This document shows, one piece after another, positions 7,546-15,810 of a stretch of DNA of 64,000 nt. This stretch comes from Streptomyces sp. HUAS YS2. GTDB taxonomy: Bacteria > Actinomycetota > Actinomycetes > Streptomycetales > Streptomycetaceae. Every line of letters begins with the position of its first letter. Positions within the stretch are counted from its first letter, which is position 1. The notes beneath the pieces are model-generated. The model searched no databases. It was not told the DNA's origin and saw only the letters and a program-made list of their open reading frames with translations. Location: the NCBI RefSeq assembly GCF_033343995.1, contig NZ_CP137573.1, forward strand, positions 4,063,001-4,127,000, read 5' to 3'. Made by a program: the position numbers and the translations under genes.

Positions 7546-7673
7546 TCTCGCAGGACATCCGCCGCGAGCACGGCGGCGACCTGTCGGTCGACGAGGTCGA
7601 GGCGGGCATGGCGGAGAAGTCCGCCGAGTTCGCCGCGTCCGGCAACCGGGTCTACCTGCCGCTGGCGGAGTAG
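7527..7673 (+). pseudogene. thiC: 3' fragment of thiC (HMP-phosphate synthase)
   Basis: 48 codons reading SMKISQDIRREHGGDL... to VYLPLAE, the conserved C-terminus of ThiC, the radical-SAM enzyme that makes the pyrimidine of thiamine. The family's FeS motif CxxCxxxxC ends in the codon that is Tyr here, and the first two Cys are absent. The fragment therefore lacks the catalytic part, which should lie at the far end of the element to the left of the window. The element has split thiC within its cluster-binding motif. Whether the left part gains a functional new C-terminus cannot be seen. Confidence 0.88.
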
Positions 7674-7777
7674 TTCGGACCGGACTTCGGGCACACGGGC
7701 GGGCGGCGGCACCTCGGGGGAGCCGCCGGTCGCCCGCGGGTCACGGCCGCCGGGCGGTCACTGCGCCGTACGGCCGG

Positions 7778-8626
7778 TCACTGGCCGGGTTCCGGGTCCG
7801 ACTCGGTCGACGTGCTGAAGTCCGGGGGCGTGAAGTCGGGGCTGGTGAACTCCGGGCTGGTGAAGGCCGGCCGGATCTCCGTCGCGCCCTCGCTCGGGCT
7901 GGAGAAGTCCGGGCCGCTGTAGCCCACCTTCGGGTACCGGCTGCGCTGGTGCGGGGGGCCGGACGAGGACGGGCCCGCGCTCGGGTCGGCCAGGGCGTCC
8001 CGCAGGAACGGTACGATCCCGCGCTCCCGGAGGGCGTGCCGCCACGCCTCCCTGGCCCGTGACACCTCGTCGGGCAGTTCGCCGCCGGGATCCTGCGCGG
8101 GCACCTCGGTGGAGCTGTTGCGCAGGGCGGTCACGAGCAGTCCGATCGCCGCGCAGAACAGCCCGGCCGCCGTGACGGCAGCGAAGAACCAGCCAGCGGT
8201 GATCAGCGCGCCGGCGAACTCCGGTGCCGCGCCGACCGCCTTCAGCACCGAGCCGGACAGCAGGAAGATCAGCGCCGCGAGCCCGGCCAGCACCGGCGCA
8301 AGGACGGTGACCACCGCGGCGAAGCCCGCGCCCGGCCCGTCCTGGTCCTCGTCGCCGCCCCGGGACAGGACGGCGTCCATGACGCTCGGCCGGGACGGCG
8401 GTGAGCGGAAGTCCTCACGGACCTTCACGAAGTGGTCGTACTCGGCCGTCGCCGCGGCGGCTATGAGGGCCGTCGCGTTCAGCGCCATCGTGCGGAGCTG
8501 CTCGGTGTTGAGCCTCTTCCCGATCTCGGCGAGATCCGGGCGTTCGTGCGCGGTGCGCAGTGCGTCGTCGAGGATCCGCTCGAACTCGGCGCGGTCCTCG
8601 GTCAGCAGGTGCGGAGCCACATTCAT
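7778..8626 (-). CDS. conserved Streptomyces two-helix membrane protein
   Basis: 282 residues from the second of two close ATGs (8626), chosen because a GGGGG ribosome site fits it. A cytoplasmic helical N-terminus (about 1-85, LTEDRAEFERILDDALRTAHERPDLAEIG) is followed by two membrane segments (about 105-130 and 142-170), an acidic segment with FLRDALADPS, and a low-complexity tail rich in Ser, Pro and Asp with repeated SPEF/SPDF/PPDF units. I recognise it as a conserved Streptomyces family of unknown function. The tail repeats are unusual and probably disordered. Confidence 0.7.
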   Translation of the reverse strand: MNVAPHLLTEDRAEFERILDDALRTAHERPDLAEIGKRLNTEQLRTMALNATALIAAAATAEYDHFVKVREDFRSPPSRPSVMDAVLSRGGDEDQDGPGAGFAAVVTVLAPVLAGLAALIFLLSGSVLKAVGAAPEFAGALITAGWFFAAVTAAGLFCAAIGLLVTALRNSSTEVPAQDPGGELPDEVSRAREAWRHALRERGIVPFLRDALADPSAGPSSSGPPHQRSRYPKVGYSGPDFSSPSEGATEIRPAFTSPEFTSPDFTPPDFSTSTESDPEPGQ

Positions 8627-8781
8627 GTGCATCCCCCGATGCTCCGTGACGCCGGACCGTCCGCGGAGAGAACGGGCGGTCGGGGGAACGGAGGAGAGCC
8701 TGCTACGGATAAGCCGATCGTAGAGCCGGGACGGCACGCGGTGACAGAGGGTTTCCGTAAATCGCCTTCCCGGCCCCGCGT

Positions 8782-9924
8782 TCAGTCATGCAGCGGGAGC
8801 CGGACCACCAGCAGCTTTCCGGCCATGGTCACGCCGCCGTCCATCGCGATCGCGAGCCCGTCCGCGTACACGTGCGGCCCGTCGACGACCGGTCCGGAGC
8901 CGCCCTCGCCGTCGCCGTCCTCGCCGCCGACCTGGCCGAGCAGGTACGGGATGGGGCTGTGCCCGTGGACGACGCGGTTGCCGCCGTACGTGCCGAGCAG
9001 CTCGCGGACGGCCTGCGGGCCGGCCTCGTCGCGGAAGGCGAAGCGCTTGGTGAACTTGCGGAACAGGTCCCAGCACTCGTCCGCGTCGTTGCGGTTGATG
9101 ATCTCGTGGACGGTGTCGTTGACGTCCTCGATGGTGGTGCCGTACTCGAGGTACGCGGTGGTGTCGGAGTGCATCAGCAGATGCCCGTCCTCCTCCACCA
9201 CGGCGTCGAGCCGGGACATCCACTGCAGGTGGACGTCCTGGAGGCGGTCCATGTCGTACTTCTGGCCGCCGTTGAGCAGCCAGGCCGCCTGGAAGGTGGC
9301 GGTGCCGGCGCCTGAGTTGACGGGGGTGTCGGCGAAGCGCTTGGCGCCGATGAGCAGGAGCTCGTGGTTGCCCATGAGGGCCTTGCAGTAGCCGCCGGCC
9401 GCGGCGGCCTCGGCGGACAGCCGCATGACGAGGTCGATGACGCCGATGCCGTCGGGGCCGCGGTCGGTGAAGTCGCCGAGGAACCACAGGCGGGCGTTGC
9501 CGGCCGCCCAGCGACCGTCGGCGTCGATCAGGCCCTGCTCGCGCAGTGCGGCGAGGAGTTCGTCGAGGTAGCCGTGCACGTCGCCGACGACGTACAGCGG
9601 GCCGGGCCCGTCCGGCCGCGGGGCGGGCGCGGGGGCCGGCACGGCGGCCGGGTCGACGCGGACCTGGACGGTGTCCCCCCGGCGGTTGATCACCGGGAGG
9701 TCGCGCTCGGTCGGCGTGTACCCGTCCGGAAGCTCGTCGTCCGGGATGGCGTTGCCGGGGTGGACGTTTCCGGGATGGACGCTCTCCGGAGGGACGTCCC
9801 CCGGACGGACGTTCCCCGGGTGGTCGGAGTGGCCCTGCACGGGCACCCGGGCGTACGGCGGCACACGGAAGTCACGCAATGTGGCCGTCCGTACCACGGG
9901 TTCCTGACCGGCCCCCTGAGTCAT
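8782..9924 (-). CDS. metallophosphoesterase (PPP-type serine/threonine phosphatase-like)
   Basis: 380 residues. A proline-rich N-terminus with five xPGNV/xPGDV-like repeats (about 30-62) precedes a calcineurin-type phosphoesterase domain with GDVHG, GDFTDRG, GNHE and VVHGHSP, giving the full set of dimetal ligands. Such enzymes hydrolyse phosphoprotein or diadenosine-type substrates; the target is unknown. The ATG at 9924 has an excellent GGAGGGG ribosome site. An acidic GGEDGDGEGG insertion lies near residue 335. It stands alone between convergent and same-strand neighbours. Confidence 0.85.
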   Translation of the reverse strand: MTQGAGQEPVVRTATLRDFRVPPYARVPVQGHSDHPGNVRPGDVPPESVHPGNVHPGNAIPDDELPDGYTPTERDLPVINRRGDTVQVRVDPAAVPAPAPAPRPDGPGPLYVVGDVHGYLDELLAALREQGLIDADGRWAAGNARLWFLGDFTDRGPDGIGVIDLVMRLSAEAAAAGGYCKALMGNHELLLIGAKRFADTPVNSGAGTATFQAAWLLNGGQKYDMDRLQDVHLQWMSRLDAVVEEDGHLLMHSDTTAYLEYGTTIEDVNDTVHEIINRNDADECWDLFRKFTKRFAFRDEAGPQAVRELLGTYGGNRVVHGHSPIPYLLGQVGGEDGDGEGGSGPVVDGPHVYADGLAIAMDGGVTMAGKLLVVRLPLHD

Positions 9925-10098
9925 CGACCCCTCCACCACCGTCGCGACGCCCTGCACATCGCGGACCGACCTGGTCGGGGAGGTCCGCGGTGTCGTGCGC
10001 CCATCATAGGAATGAGGCTCCCTCTGTGTGACGCACCAGGGGTGGTGAATCCGGGTCCACCCCTGGTTCACCGGTTGTTTCGCCCCAATTGAGAAGGT

Positions 10099-11205
10099 CT
10101 AGTCCTGCGCGGGCGACCGAGGCGGGCTGACCGTCGTCCGGGGCGAGCGTCGCTGGGACGACGTACGGACGATGAGTTCGGTCGGTATCACCTGCTCGAC
10201 GGGTCCGTCGGTGTCGATCCCTTCGATGGCGTCGATGAGGAGTTGGACGACGGCGGTGCCGATGCGGCGGGGTTTGAGGGAGAGGGTGGTGATGGGGGGT
10301 TCGGTGGTGGCGTAGACGGTGGATTCGCTGCAGCAGACGAGGAGGAGGTCGTCGGGGACGCGGAGTCCGTAGCGTCGGGCGGCGGCGAGGAGGTCGGTGC
10401 CGTTGGGGTCGAAGAGTCCGTAGACGGCGTCGGGTCGGTCGGGTCGGGCGAGGAGTCGGTCGGCGGCGACGGCTCCGGCGCAGGGGTCGTGGGCGGGGTA
10501 GGCCTCGTAGACGGGGTCCTGTCCGACGCGTCGGCACCAGTGGAGGTAGGCCTGGGTGGAGAGTCGGGTGTAGGTGTCGGTGGTGGTGCCGGTGAGGAGG
10601 CCGATGCGGCGGGCGCCGGCGTCGGCGAGGTGGTCGAGGAGGTCGAGGACGGCGGCTTCGTGGTCGTTGTCGACCCAGGCGGTGACGGGGAGGGTGCCGG
10701 CGGGGCGTCCGTCGGAGACGACGGGGAGGCCTTGTCGGACGAGTTCGGTGACGACGGGGTCGTGGTCGGAGGGGTCGATGACGACGGTGCCGTCGAGGGC
10801 GACGTTGGACCAGACGTCGTGTCGGCTGGTGGCGGGGAGGATGACCAGGGCGTATCCGCGGGCGAGTGCGGCGGATGTGGCGGCTCTGGCCATTTCGGCG
10901 AAGTAGGCGAATTCGGTGAAGGTGAAAGGTTCATCCCCGTAGGTGGTGACGGTCAGGCCGATGAGGCCGGACTTTCCGGTACGGAGGGTGCGGGCCGCCG
11001 CTGATGGGCGGTAGCCCAGTCGGTCGGCGACTTCGCGGACGTGGCGGCGGGTGGCGTCCGGGAGCCGGCCCTTGCCGTTGAGCGCGTCGGAGACAGTCGT
11101 GATGGAGACCCCGGCGGCGGCGGCCACGTCCCGGATACCCGCCCGGCCCTGCCGGCTTCCCCGGGTCTGTGCCCGGCTCACCTGGTGCTTCCCTGCTGCT
11201 GTCAT
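10099..11205 (-). CDS. LacI-family transcriptional regulator
   Basis: 368 residues: N-terminal HTH (about 22-75, IRDVAAAAGVSITTVSDALNGKGRLPDATR) and a periplasmic-binding-protein-type sugar-sensing domain to the C-terminus. LacI regulators usually repress sugar uptake or degradation genes, but there is no such gene beside it, so the target is unknown. The start is ATG 11205; longer in-frame ATGs run into poor sequence. The middle of the gene (about 10220-10930) uses almost only C- or A-ending codons (CTC, GAA, AAA, CAA), unlike its neighbours, which prefer CTG, GAG and AAG. Confidence 0.85.
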   Translation of the reverse strand: MTAAGKHQVSRAQTRGSRQGRAGIRDVAAAAGVSITTVSDALNGKGRLPDATRRHVREVADRLGYRPSAAARTLRTGKSGLIGLTVTTYGDEPFTFTEFAYFAEMARAATSAALARGYALVILPATSRHDVWSNVALDGTVVIDPSDHDPVVTELVRQGLPVVSDGRPAGTLPVTAWVDNDHEAAVLDLLDHLADAGARRIGLLTGTTTDTYTRLSTQAYLHWCRRVGQDPVYEAYPAHDPCAGAVAADRLLARPDRPDAVYGLFDPNGTDLLAAARRYGLRVPDDLLLVCCSESTVYATTEPPITTLSLKPRRIGTAVVQLLIDAIEGIDTDGPVEQVIPTELIVRTSSQRRSPRTTVSPPRSPAQD

Positions 11206-11557
11206 GGCGAGCCGATAGTAGGGCGAAGGGGGCCGGTTGGGCCGGTCGCATATGCACGCGTTGACAGGCACGTTTCTGCATGGTCGACGGGAGGTAACGC
11301 CCTTGGAAATCAAGGCTGTTCAGGGCTTCTCCATGAGAGCAGTGGGTTTCATCCGGCATGCGCCTGGCGAGGGTCCGAGGTCTCGAAGAGGTCTCAACTC
11401 ACCTCTACGGGGGATGCGCGCCACGGCGCTCGCCACCGGCGCGCGCCACCTTGATGCGCGCTCCCCCGGGGGTTCCGGGCGGTCGCCCCTCCTCAGCGGA
11501 GGCGAATCCTCATAAGGTGTGGAGTATTGGCGGTACGGACGGTCGAGGAGGACCACA
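11206..11557. other. divergent intergenic region, regulator / aminotransferase
   Basis: 352 bp without a convincing gene. A TTGACA hexamer lies at about 11261-11266 between two short TGCA-containing sequences, a possible promoter or operator for the LacI-family gene or for a rightward transcript. A short open frame beginning at the ATG near 11333 lacks family features. The end of the region holds the GAGGAGGA ribosome site of the aminotransferase gene. Confidence 0.4.
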
Positions 11558-12658
11558 GTGAGCGAGACCAGCCCCAGCGGGACGAACGCGGGCGGGCCCC
11601 GGCTGCGCGCCGAGCTGGAGACCATCCCCACCTACAAGCCGGGCAAGCCGGCCGCCGCGGGTGGCCCGGTCGCCTTCAAGCTGTCCTCCAACGAGAACCC
11701 GTACCCGCCGCTGCCGGGAGTGATGGAGAGCACGCTGGCCGCCGCCGCGGGCTTCAACCGCTACCCCGACATGGCGTGCACCGGCCTGATGAACGAGCTC
11801 GCCGACCGCTTCGGCGTCCCGGTCTCGCACCTGGCCACCGGCACCGGCTCGGTGGGCGTCGCCCAGTCGCTGCTGCAGTCCACCTCGGGCCCGGGCGACG
11901 AGGTCATCTACGCCTGGCGGTCCTTCGAGGCGTACCCGATCATCACGCAGATCAGCGGCGCGACCTCGGTGCAGGTGCCGCTGACCGACGGCGAGGTGCA
12001 CGACCTCGACGCGATGGCCGAGGCGATCACCGACCGGACCCGACTGATCTTCGTCTGCAACCCGAACAACCCCACCGGTACGGCCGTGCGCCGGGCGGAG
12101 CTGGAGCGCTTCCTGGACCGGGTGCCCTCGGACGTCCTGGTCGTGCTCGACGAGGCGTACCGGGAGTTCGTGCGGGACACCGACATCCCGGACGGCATCG
12201 AGATCTACCGCGACCGGCCGAACGTGGCCGTGCTGCGCACCTTCTCCAAGGCGTACGGCCTGGCCGGCCTGCGGGTCGGCTTCGCGATCGCCCACGAGCC
12301 GGTGGCGGCGGCGCTGCGCAAGACGGCGGTTCCGTTCGGGGTCAGCCAGCTCGCGCAGGACGCGGCGGTGGCCTCGCTGCGGGCCGAGGACGAGCTGCTG
12401 GGCCGGGTCGGCACGCTGGTGTCGGAGCGCGCGCGGGTCCACGCGGGGCTTGTGGCCCAGGGCTGGACCGTGCCGGACACCCAGGCGAACTTCGTCTGGC
12501 TGCGGCTCGGCGAGCGGACCGTGGACTTCGCGGCGGAGTGCGAGCGGCACGGCGTGGTGGTGCGGCCGTTCGCGGGCGAGGGCGTGCGCGTCACCATCGG
12601 CGAGGGCGAGGCCAACGACCTGTTCCTGAAGGTGGCGGAGGGTTTCCGCAAGGTCTGA
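11558..12658 (+). CDS. histidinol-phosphate / aromatic aminotransferase (HisC-like)
   Basis: 366 residues, PLP enzyme of fold type I. Visible motifs are FKLSSNENPYPPLP at the N-terminus, NPNNPTGT, VVLDEAY and the PLP lysine in FSKAYGLAGLRVG. It transfers the amino group between glutamate and histidinol phosphate or aromatic keto acids. Because it stands outside a his operon, a phenylalanine/tyrosine aminotransferase role (the Pat type of actinobacteria) is as likely as histidine synthesis, and pheA lies 27 kb away. The GTG start at 11558 follows GAGGAGGA. Confidence 0.85.
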   Translation: MSETSPSGTNAGGPRLRAELETIPTYKPGKPAAAGGPVAFKLSSNENPYPPLPGVMESTLAAAAGFNRYPDMACTGLMNELADRFGVPVSHLATGTGSVGVAQSLLQSTSGPGDEVIYAWRSFEAYPIITQISGATSVQVPLTDGEVHDLDAMAEAITDRTRLIFVCNPNNPTGTAVRRAELERFLDRVPSDVLVVLDEAYREFVRDTDIPDGIEIYRDRPNVAVLRTFSKAYGLAGLRVGFAIAHEPVAAALRKTAVPFGVSQLAQDAAVASLRAEDELLGRVGTLVSERARVHAGLVAQGWTVPDTQANFVWLRLGERTVDFAAECERHGVVVRPFAGEGVRVTIGEGEANDLFLKVAEGFRKV

Positions 12659-12671
12659 GCGGAGCCGCCGG

Positions 12672-13052
12672 TCAGCCCGTGACGAGCTCGACGCGGATCG
12701 GGTCGCCGTCCCGGACGGACGTGAGGACGCGCGGGTCGTCGTCGAGCTCGCCGAGCAGGTTGCACGGGCTGGCGAGCCTGCACTCCTCGCCCCGAGAGAT
12801 CGGCGTCGGGCCGTAGGGGAGGGCGAGTGCGTCGCCCTCCGTCCAGAACGCCACCGTGCCCGGCTCGACGACCTGCTGGGCGTCGGACTCGAGCGCGGCG
12901 GAGACCGGAGTGTCGAAGTAGACCTCCTCGCCCCAGGTGCGGGCGGTGGAGACGATCGGAAGAGCCCCCACGAGCGCTTTGCTCGTGGGGGTTTCGTCGA
13001 TGGTGGCCGTGGTGTGGCCGGCGGGCCAGGAGATTCGGATCTGAAGGGTCAT
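12672..13052 (-). CDS. cyclophilin-like fold protein
   Basis: 126 residues: MTLQIRISWPAGHTTATI..., with FDTPV, VEPGTVAFWTEGDALALPYGPTPISRGEE and DGDPIRVELV. This is the pattern of the small cyclophilin-like beta-barrel family (often DUF369-type), whose members have no proven isomerase activity. It converges on the aminotransferase gene with a 13-bp gap and has no cotranscribed partner. Confidence 0.7.
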   Translation of the reverse strand: MTLQIRISWPAGHTTATIDETPTSKALVGALPIVSTARTWGEEVYFDTPVSAALESDAQQVVEPGTVAFWTEGDALALPYGPTPISRGEECRLASPCNLLGELDDDPRVLTSVRDGDPIRVELVTG

Positions 13053-13157
13053 GGCCCGGATTCAACAATATGTTGAAGGTCTTGGGAAGGGGTGACCTTC
13101 GAGTAGGGGCACCCCGGTCTTACGTACGGATTTCGTATGAGCAATAATGCTTGTGAA

Positions 13158-13173
13158 TGTGAACGCGTTCACA
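13158..13173. promoter_or_regulatory. Rex operator (ROP) upstream of cydA
   Basis: TGTGAACGCGTTCACA, a perfect 16-bp palindrome that matches the Streptomyces Rex site TGTGAACNNNTTCACA exactly. It lies 85 bp before the cydA start. Rex represses respiratory genes when NADH/NAD is low and releases them when NADH builds up under poor oxygen supply. A further GTGAA half site lies directly upstream at 13153-13157. Confidence 0.9.
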
Positions 13174-13257
13174 AGCGTGTCCTGCTTCCTCCCTCTTTGG
13201 GTGGAACCCGCCAGGCAGACTGCCCGCTGTGACCACGTCGACGTAAGGAGAAACGAC

Positions 13258-14766
13258 GTGAACCTAGCTCTTGCGCCAGAGACTCTGGCGCGTTGGCAGT
13301 TCGGCATCACGACCGTCTACCACTTCCTGTTCGTACCCCTGACGATCTCCCTTGCCGCGCTCACCGCCGGCATCCAGACCGCCTGGGTCCGCACGGGCAA
13401 GGAGAAGTACCTCAGGGCGACGAAGTTCTGGGGCAAGCTCTTCCTGATCAACATCGCCATGGGCGTCGTCACGGGCATCGTCCAGGAGTTCCAGTTCGGC
13501 ATGAACTGGTCCGCCTACTCGCGCTTCGTCGGCGACATCTTCGGAGCGCCGCTCGCCTTCGAGGCGCTGATCGCGTTCTTCTTCGAGTCCACCTTCATCG
13601 GGCTGTGGATCTTCGGCTGGGACCGGCTGCCGAAGAAGATCCACCTCGCCTGCATCTGGATGGTGTCGATCGGTACCATCCTCTCCGCGTACTTCATCCT
13701 CGCCGCGAACTCCTGGATGCAGCACCCCGTCGGGTACCGCATCAACAAGGAGCGCGGCCGGGCCGAGCTCACCGACTTCTGGCACGTGCTCACCCAGAAC
13801 ACCGCGCTCACCCAGTTCTTCCACACCATCACCGCGGCGTTCCTCGTCGGCGGCGCGTTCATGGTGGGTATCTCCGCCTTCCACCTCGCCCGCAAGCGGC
13901 ATGTGGCGGTGATGCGCAGCTCGCTGCGGATCGGCCTGATCACGCTGATCATCGCCGGGCTCGGCACGGCCATCAGCGGCGACCTGCTCGGCAAGGTCAT
14001 GTTCAAGCAGCAGCCGATGAAGATGGCCGCCGCCGAGGCGCTCTGGGACGGCGAGGCGCCGGCCCCGTTCTCGGTCTTCGCCTACGGCGACGTCGAGAAG
14101 GGCCACAACACGGTGGCCATAGAGATCCCGGGCCTGCTGTCCTTCCTGGCCAACGACGACTTCGACTCGTACGTCCCCGGCATCAACGACGTCAACAAGG
14201 CCGAGCAGGAGAAGTACGGGCCCGGCGACTACCGGCCCAACATCCCCGTCGCCTACTGGGGCTTCCGCTGGATGATCGGCTTCGGCATGACGTCGCTGGC
14301 GATCGGCATGCTCGGGCTCTGGCTGACCCGGAAGAAGTTCCTGCTGCCGCAGGCACTGCGGACCGGTGACGACGAGGTGCCGAACCTCGTGCTCTTCAAG
14401 AACAAGGCGCTCAGCGCGCGGTTCACCAAGTGGTACTGGGTCGTGGCGCTGTGGACCATGCTCTTCCCGCTGATCGCCAACTCCTGGGGCTGGATCTTCA
14501 CCGAGATGGGACGCCAGCCGTGGGTCGTCTACGGCGTGCTGCGCACCCGGGACGCGGTCTCCCCCGGCGTCTCGCAGGGCGAGGTGCTCACCTCGATGAT
14601 CGTCTTCACCACGCTCTACGCGATCCTCGCCGTGATCGAGGTCAAGCTGCTGGTGAAGTACGTCAAGGCCGGACCTCCGGAGCTCACCGAGGACGACCTC
14701 AACCCGCCCACCACGATCGGCGGCCACGACCGTGACCCCGACCGGCCCATGGCCTTCTCGTACTGA
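13258..14766 (+). CDS. cydA: cytochrome bd oxidase subunit I
   Basis: 502 residues, multi-pass membrane protein. The N-terminus ETLARWQFGITTVYHFLFVPLTIS carries the conserved haem b595 His. The quinol-binding loop follows GEAPAPFSVFAYGDVEKG, and the GFRWMIGFGM and GRQPWVVYG motifs are typical. With CydB it reduces oxygen to water using menaquinol, with high oxygen affinity. GTG start at 13258 behind GTAAGGAG. Head of cydA-cydB-cydCD, all on the plus strand with gaps of 18 and 6 bp, behind a Rex operator. Confidence 0.96.
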   Translation: MNLALAPETLARWQFGITTVYHFLFVPLTISLAALTAGIQTAWVRTGKEKYLRATKFWGKLFLINIAMGVVTGIVQEFQFGMNWSAYSRFVGDIFGAPLAFEALIAFFFESTFIGLWIFGWDRLPKKIHLACIWMVSIGTILSAYFILAANSWMQHPVGYRINKERGRAELTDFWHVLTQNTALTQFFHTITAAFLVGGAFMVGISAFHLARKRHVAVMRSSLRIGLITLIIAGLGTAISGDLLGKVMFKQQPMKMAAAEALWDGEAPAPFSVFAYGDVEKGHNTVAIEIPGLLSFLANDDFDSYVPGINDVNKAEQEKYGPGDYRPNIPVAYWGFRWMIGFGMTSLAIGMLGLWLTRKKFLLPQALRTGDDEVPNLVLFKNKALSARFTKWYWVVALWTMLFPLIANSWGWIFTEMGRQPWVVYGVLRTRDAVSPGVSQGEVLTSMIVFTTLYAILAVIEVKLLVKYVKAGPPELTEDDLNPPTTIGGHDRDPDRPMAFSY

Positions 14767-14784
14767 GGCTGAGGAGAACGAGTC

Positions 14785-15804
14785 ATGGAACTCCACGACG
14801 TCTGGTTCGTACTGATCGCCGTCCTCTGGATCGGCTACTTCTTCCTGGAGGGATTCGACTTCGGGATCGGCGTCCTCACCAAGCTGCTGGCCCGTGACCG
14901 GCCCGAGAAGCGTGTCCTGATCAACACGATCGGCCCGGTCTGGGACGGCAACGAGGTGTGGTTGCTGACGGCCGGCGGAGCGACCTTCGCCGCGTTCCCC
15001 GAGTGGTACGCGACGCTGTTCTCCGGCTTCTACCTGCCGCTGCTGATCATCCTGGTCTGCCTCATCGTGCGCGGTGTCGCCTTCGAGTACCGGGCGAAGC
15101 GGCCCGAGGAGAACTGGCAGCGCAACTGGGAGCAGGCCATCTTCTGGACCTCGCTCATCCCCGCGTTCCTGTGGGGTGTGGCCTTCGGCAACATCGTGCG
15201 CGGGGTGAAGATCGACGCGCGGCACGAGTACGTCGGCGACTTCTGGGACCTGCTCAACCCGTACGCGCTGCTCGGCGGCCTGGTCACGCTCACACTGTTC
15301 ACCTTCCACGGAGCGGTGTTCGCGGCGCTCAAGACGGTCGGCGACATCCGGGAGCGGGCGCGGGCCCTGGCGACGAAGCTGGGCCTGGTCGCGGCGGTCG
15401 CCGCGCTGATCTTCCTGCTGTGGACGCAGGTCGACAAGGGCGACGGCTGGAGCCTGTTCGCGATGCTCGTGGCCGTGGTGGCCCTGGTCGGCGCGATCGG
15501 GGCGAACAGCGCCGGGCGCGAGGGGTGGTCGTTCGCACTGTCCGGTGTCACGATCGCCGCGGCGGTTGCGATGCTGTTCCTGACGCTCTTCCCGGACGTC
15601 ATGCCGTCGACGCTCAATTCCGACTGGAGCCTCACGGTCACCAACGCGTCGTCGAGCCCGTACACGCTGAAGATCATGACGTGGTGTGCGGCCATCGCGG
15701 CGCCGCTGGTGATGGCCTACCAGGCCTGGACCTACTGGGTGTTCCGCAAGCGGATCGGCACTCAGCACATCGCGCCGGACCACGCGGCGCACTCGGCTCA
15801 CTAG
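14785..15804 (+). CDS. cydB: cytochrome bd oxidase subunit II
   Basis: 339 residues: MELHDVWFVLIAVLWIGYFFLEGFDFGIG, GPVWDGNEVWLLTAGGATFAAFPEWYA and about eight hydrophobic segments are diagnostic for CydB. It partners CydA in the quinol oxidase. ATG 14785 with GAGGAGAAC upstream. It is followed 6 bp later by the exporter gene cydCD, so the oxidase and its assembly factor are made together. Confidence 0.96.
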   Translation: MELHDVWFVLIAVLWIGYFFLEGFDFGIGVLTKLLARDRPEKRVLINTIGPVWDGNEVWLLTAGGATFAAFPEWYATLFSGFYLPLLIILVCLIVRGVAFEYRAKRPEENWQRNWEQAIFWTSLIPAFLWGVAFGNIVRGVKIDARHEYVGDFWDLLNPYALLGGLVTLTLFTFHGAVFAALKTVGDIRERARALATKLGLVAAVAALIFLLWTQVDKGDGWSLFAMLVAVVALVGAIGANSAGREGWSFALSGVTIAAAVAMLFLTLFPDVMPSTLNSDWSLTVTNASSSPYTLKIMTWCAAIAAPLVMAYQAWTYWVFRKRIGTQHIAPDHAAHSAH

Positions 15805-15810
15805 CGAGGG

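Noticed and set aside
10243..11004. Gly/Val/Asp-rich open frame opposite the LacI gene
   Set aside because: A by-product of the skewed codon use of the LacI gene. The LacI protein has complete, recognisable domains.
11333..11514. Short open frame between the LacI and aminotransferase genes
   Set aside because: Arg/Gly/Ser-rich, no motif, and a ribosome site too far away; treated as non-coding.
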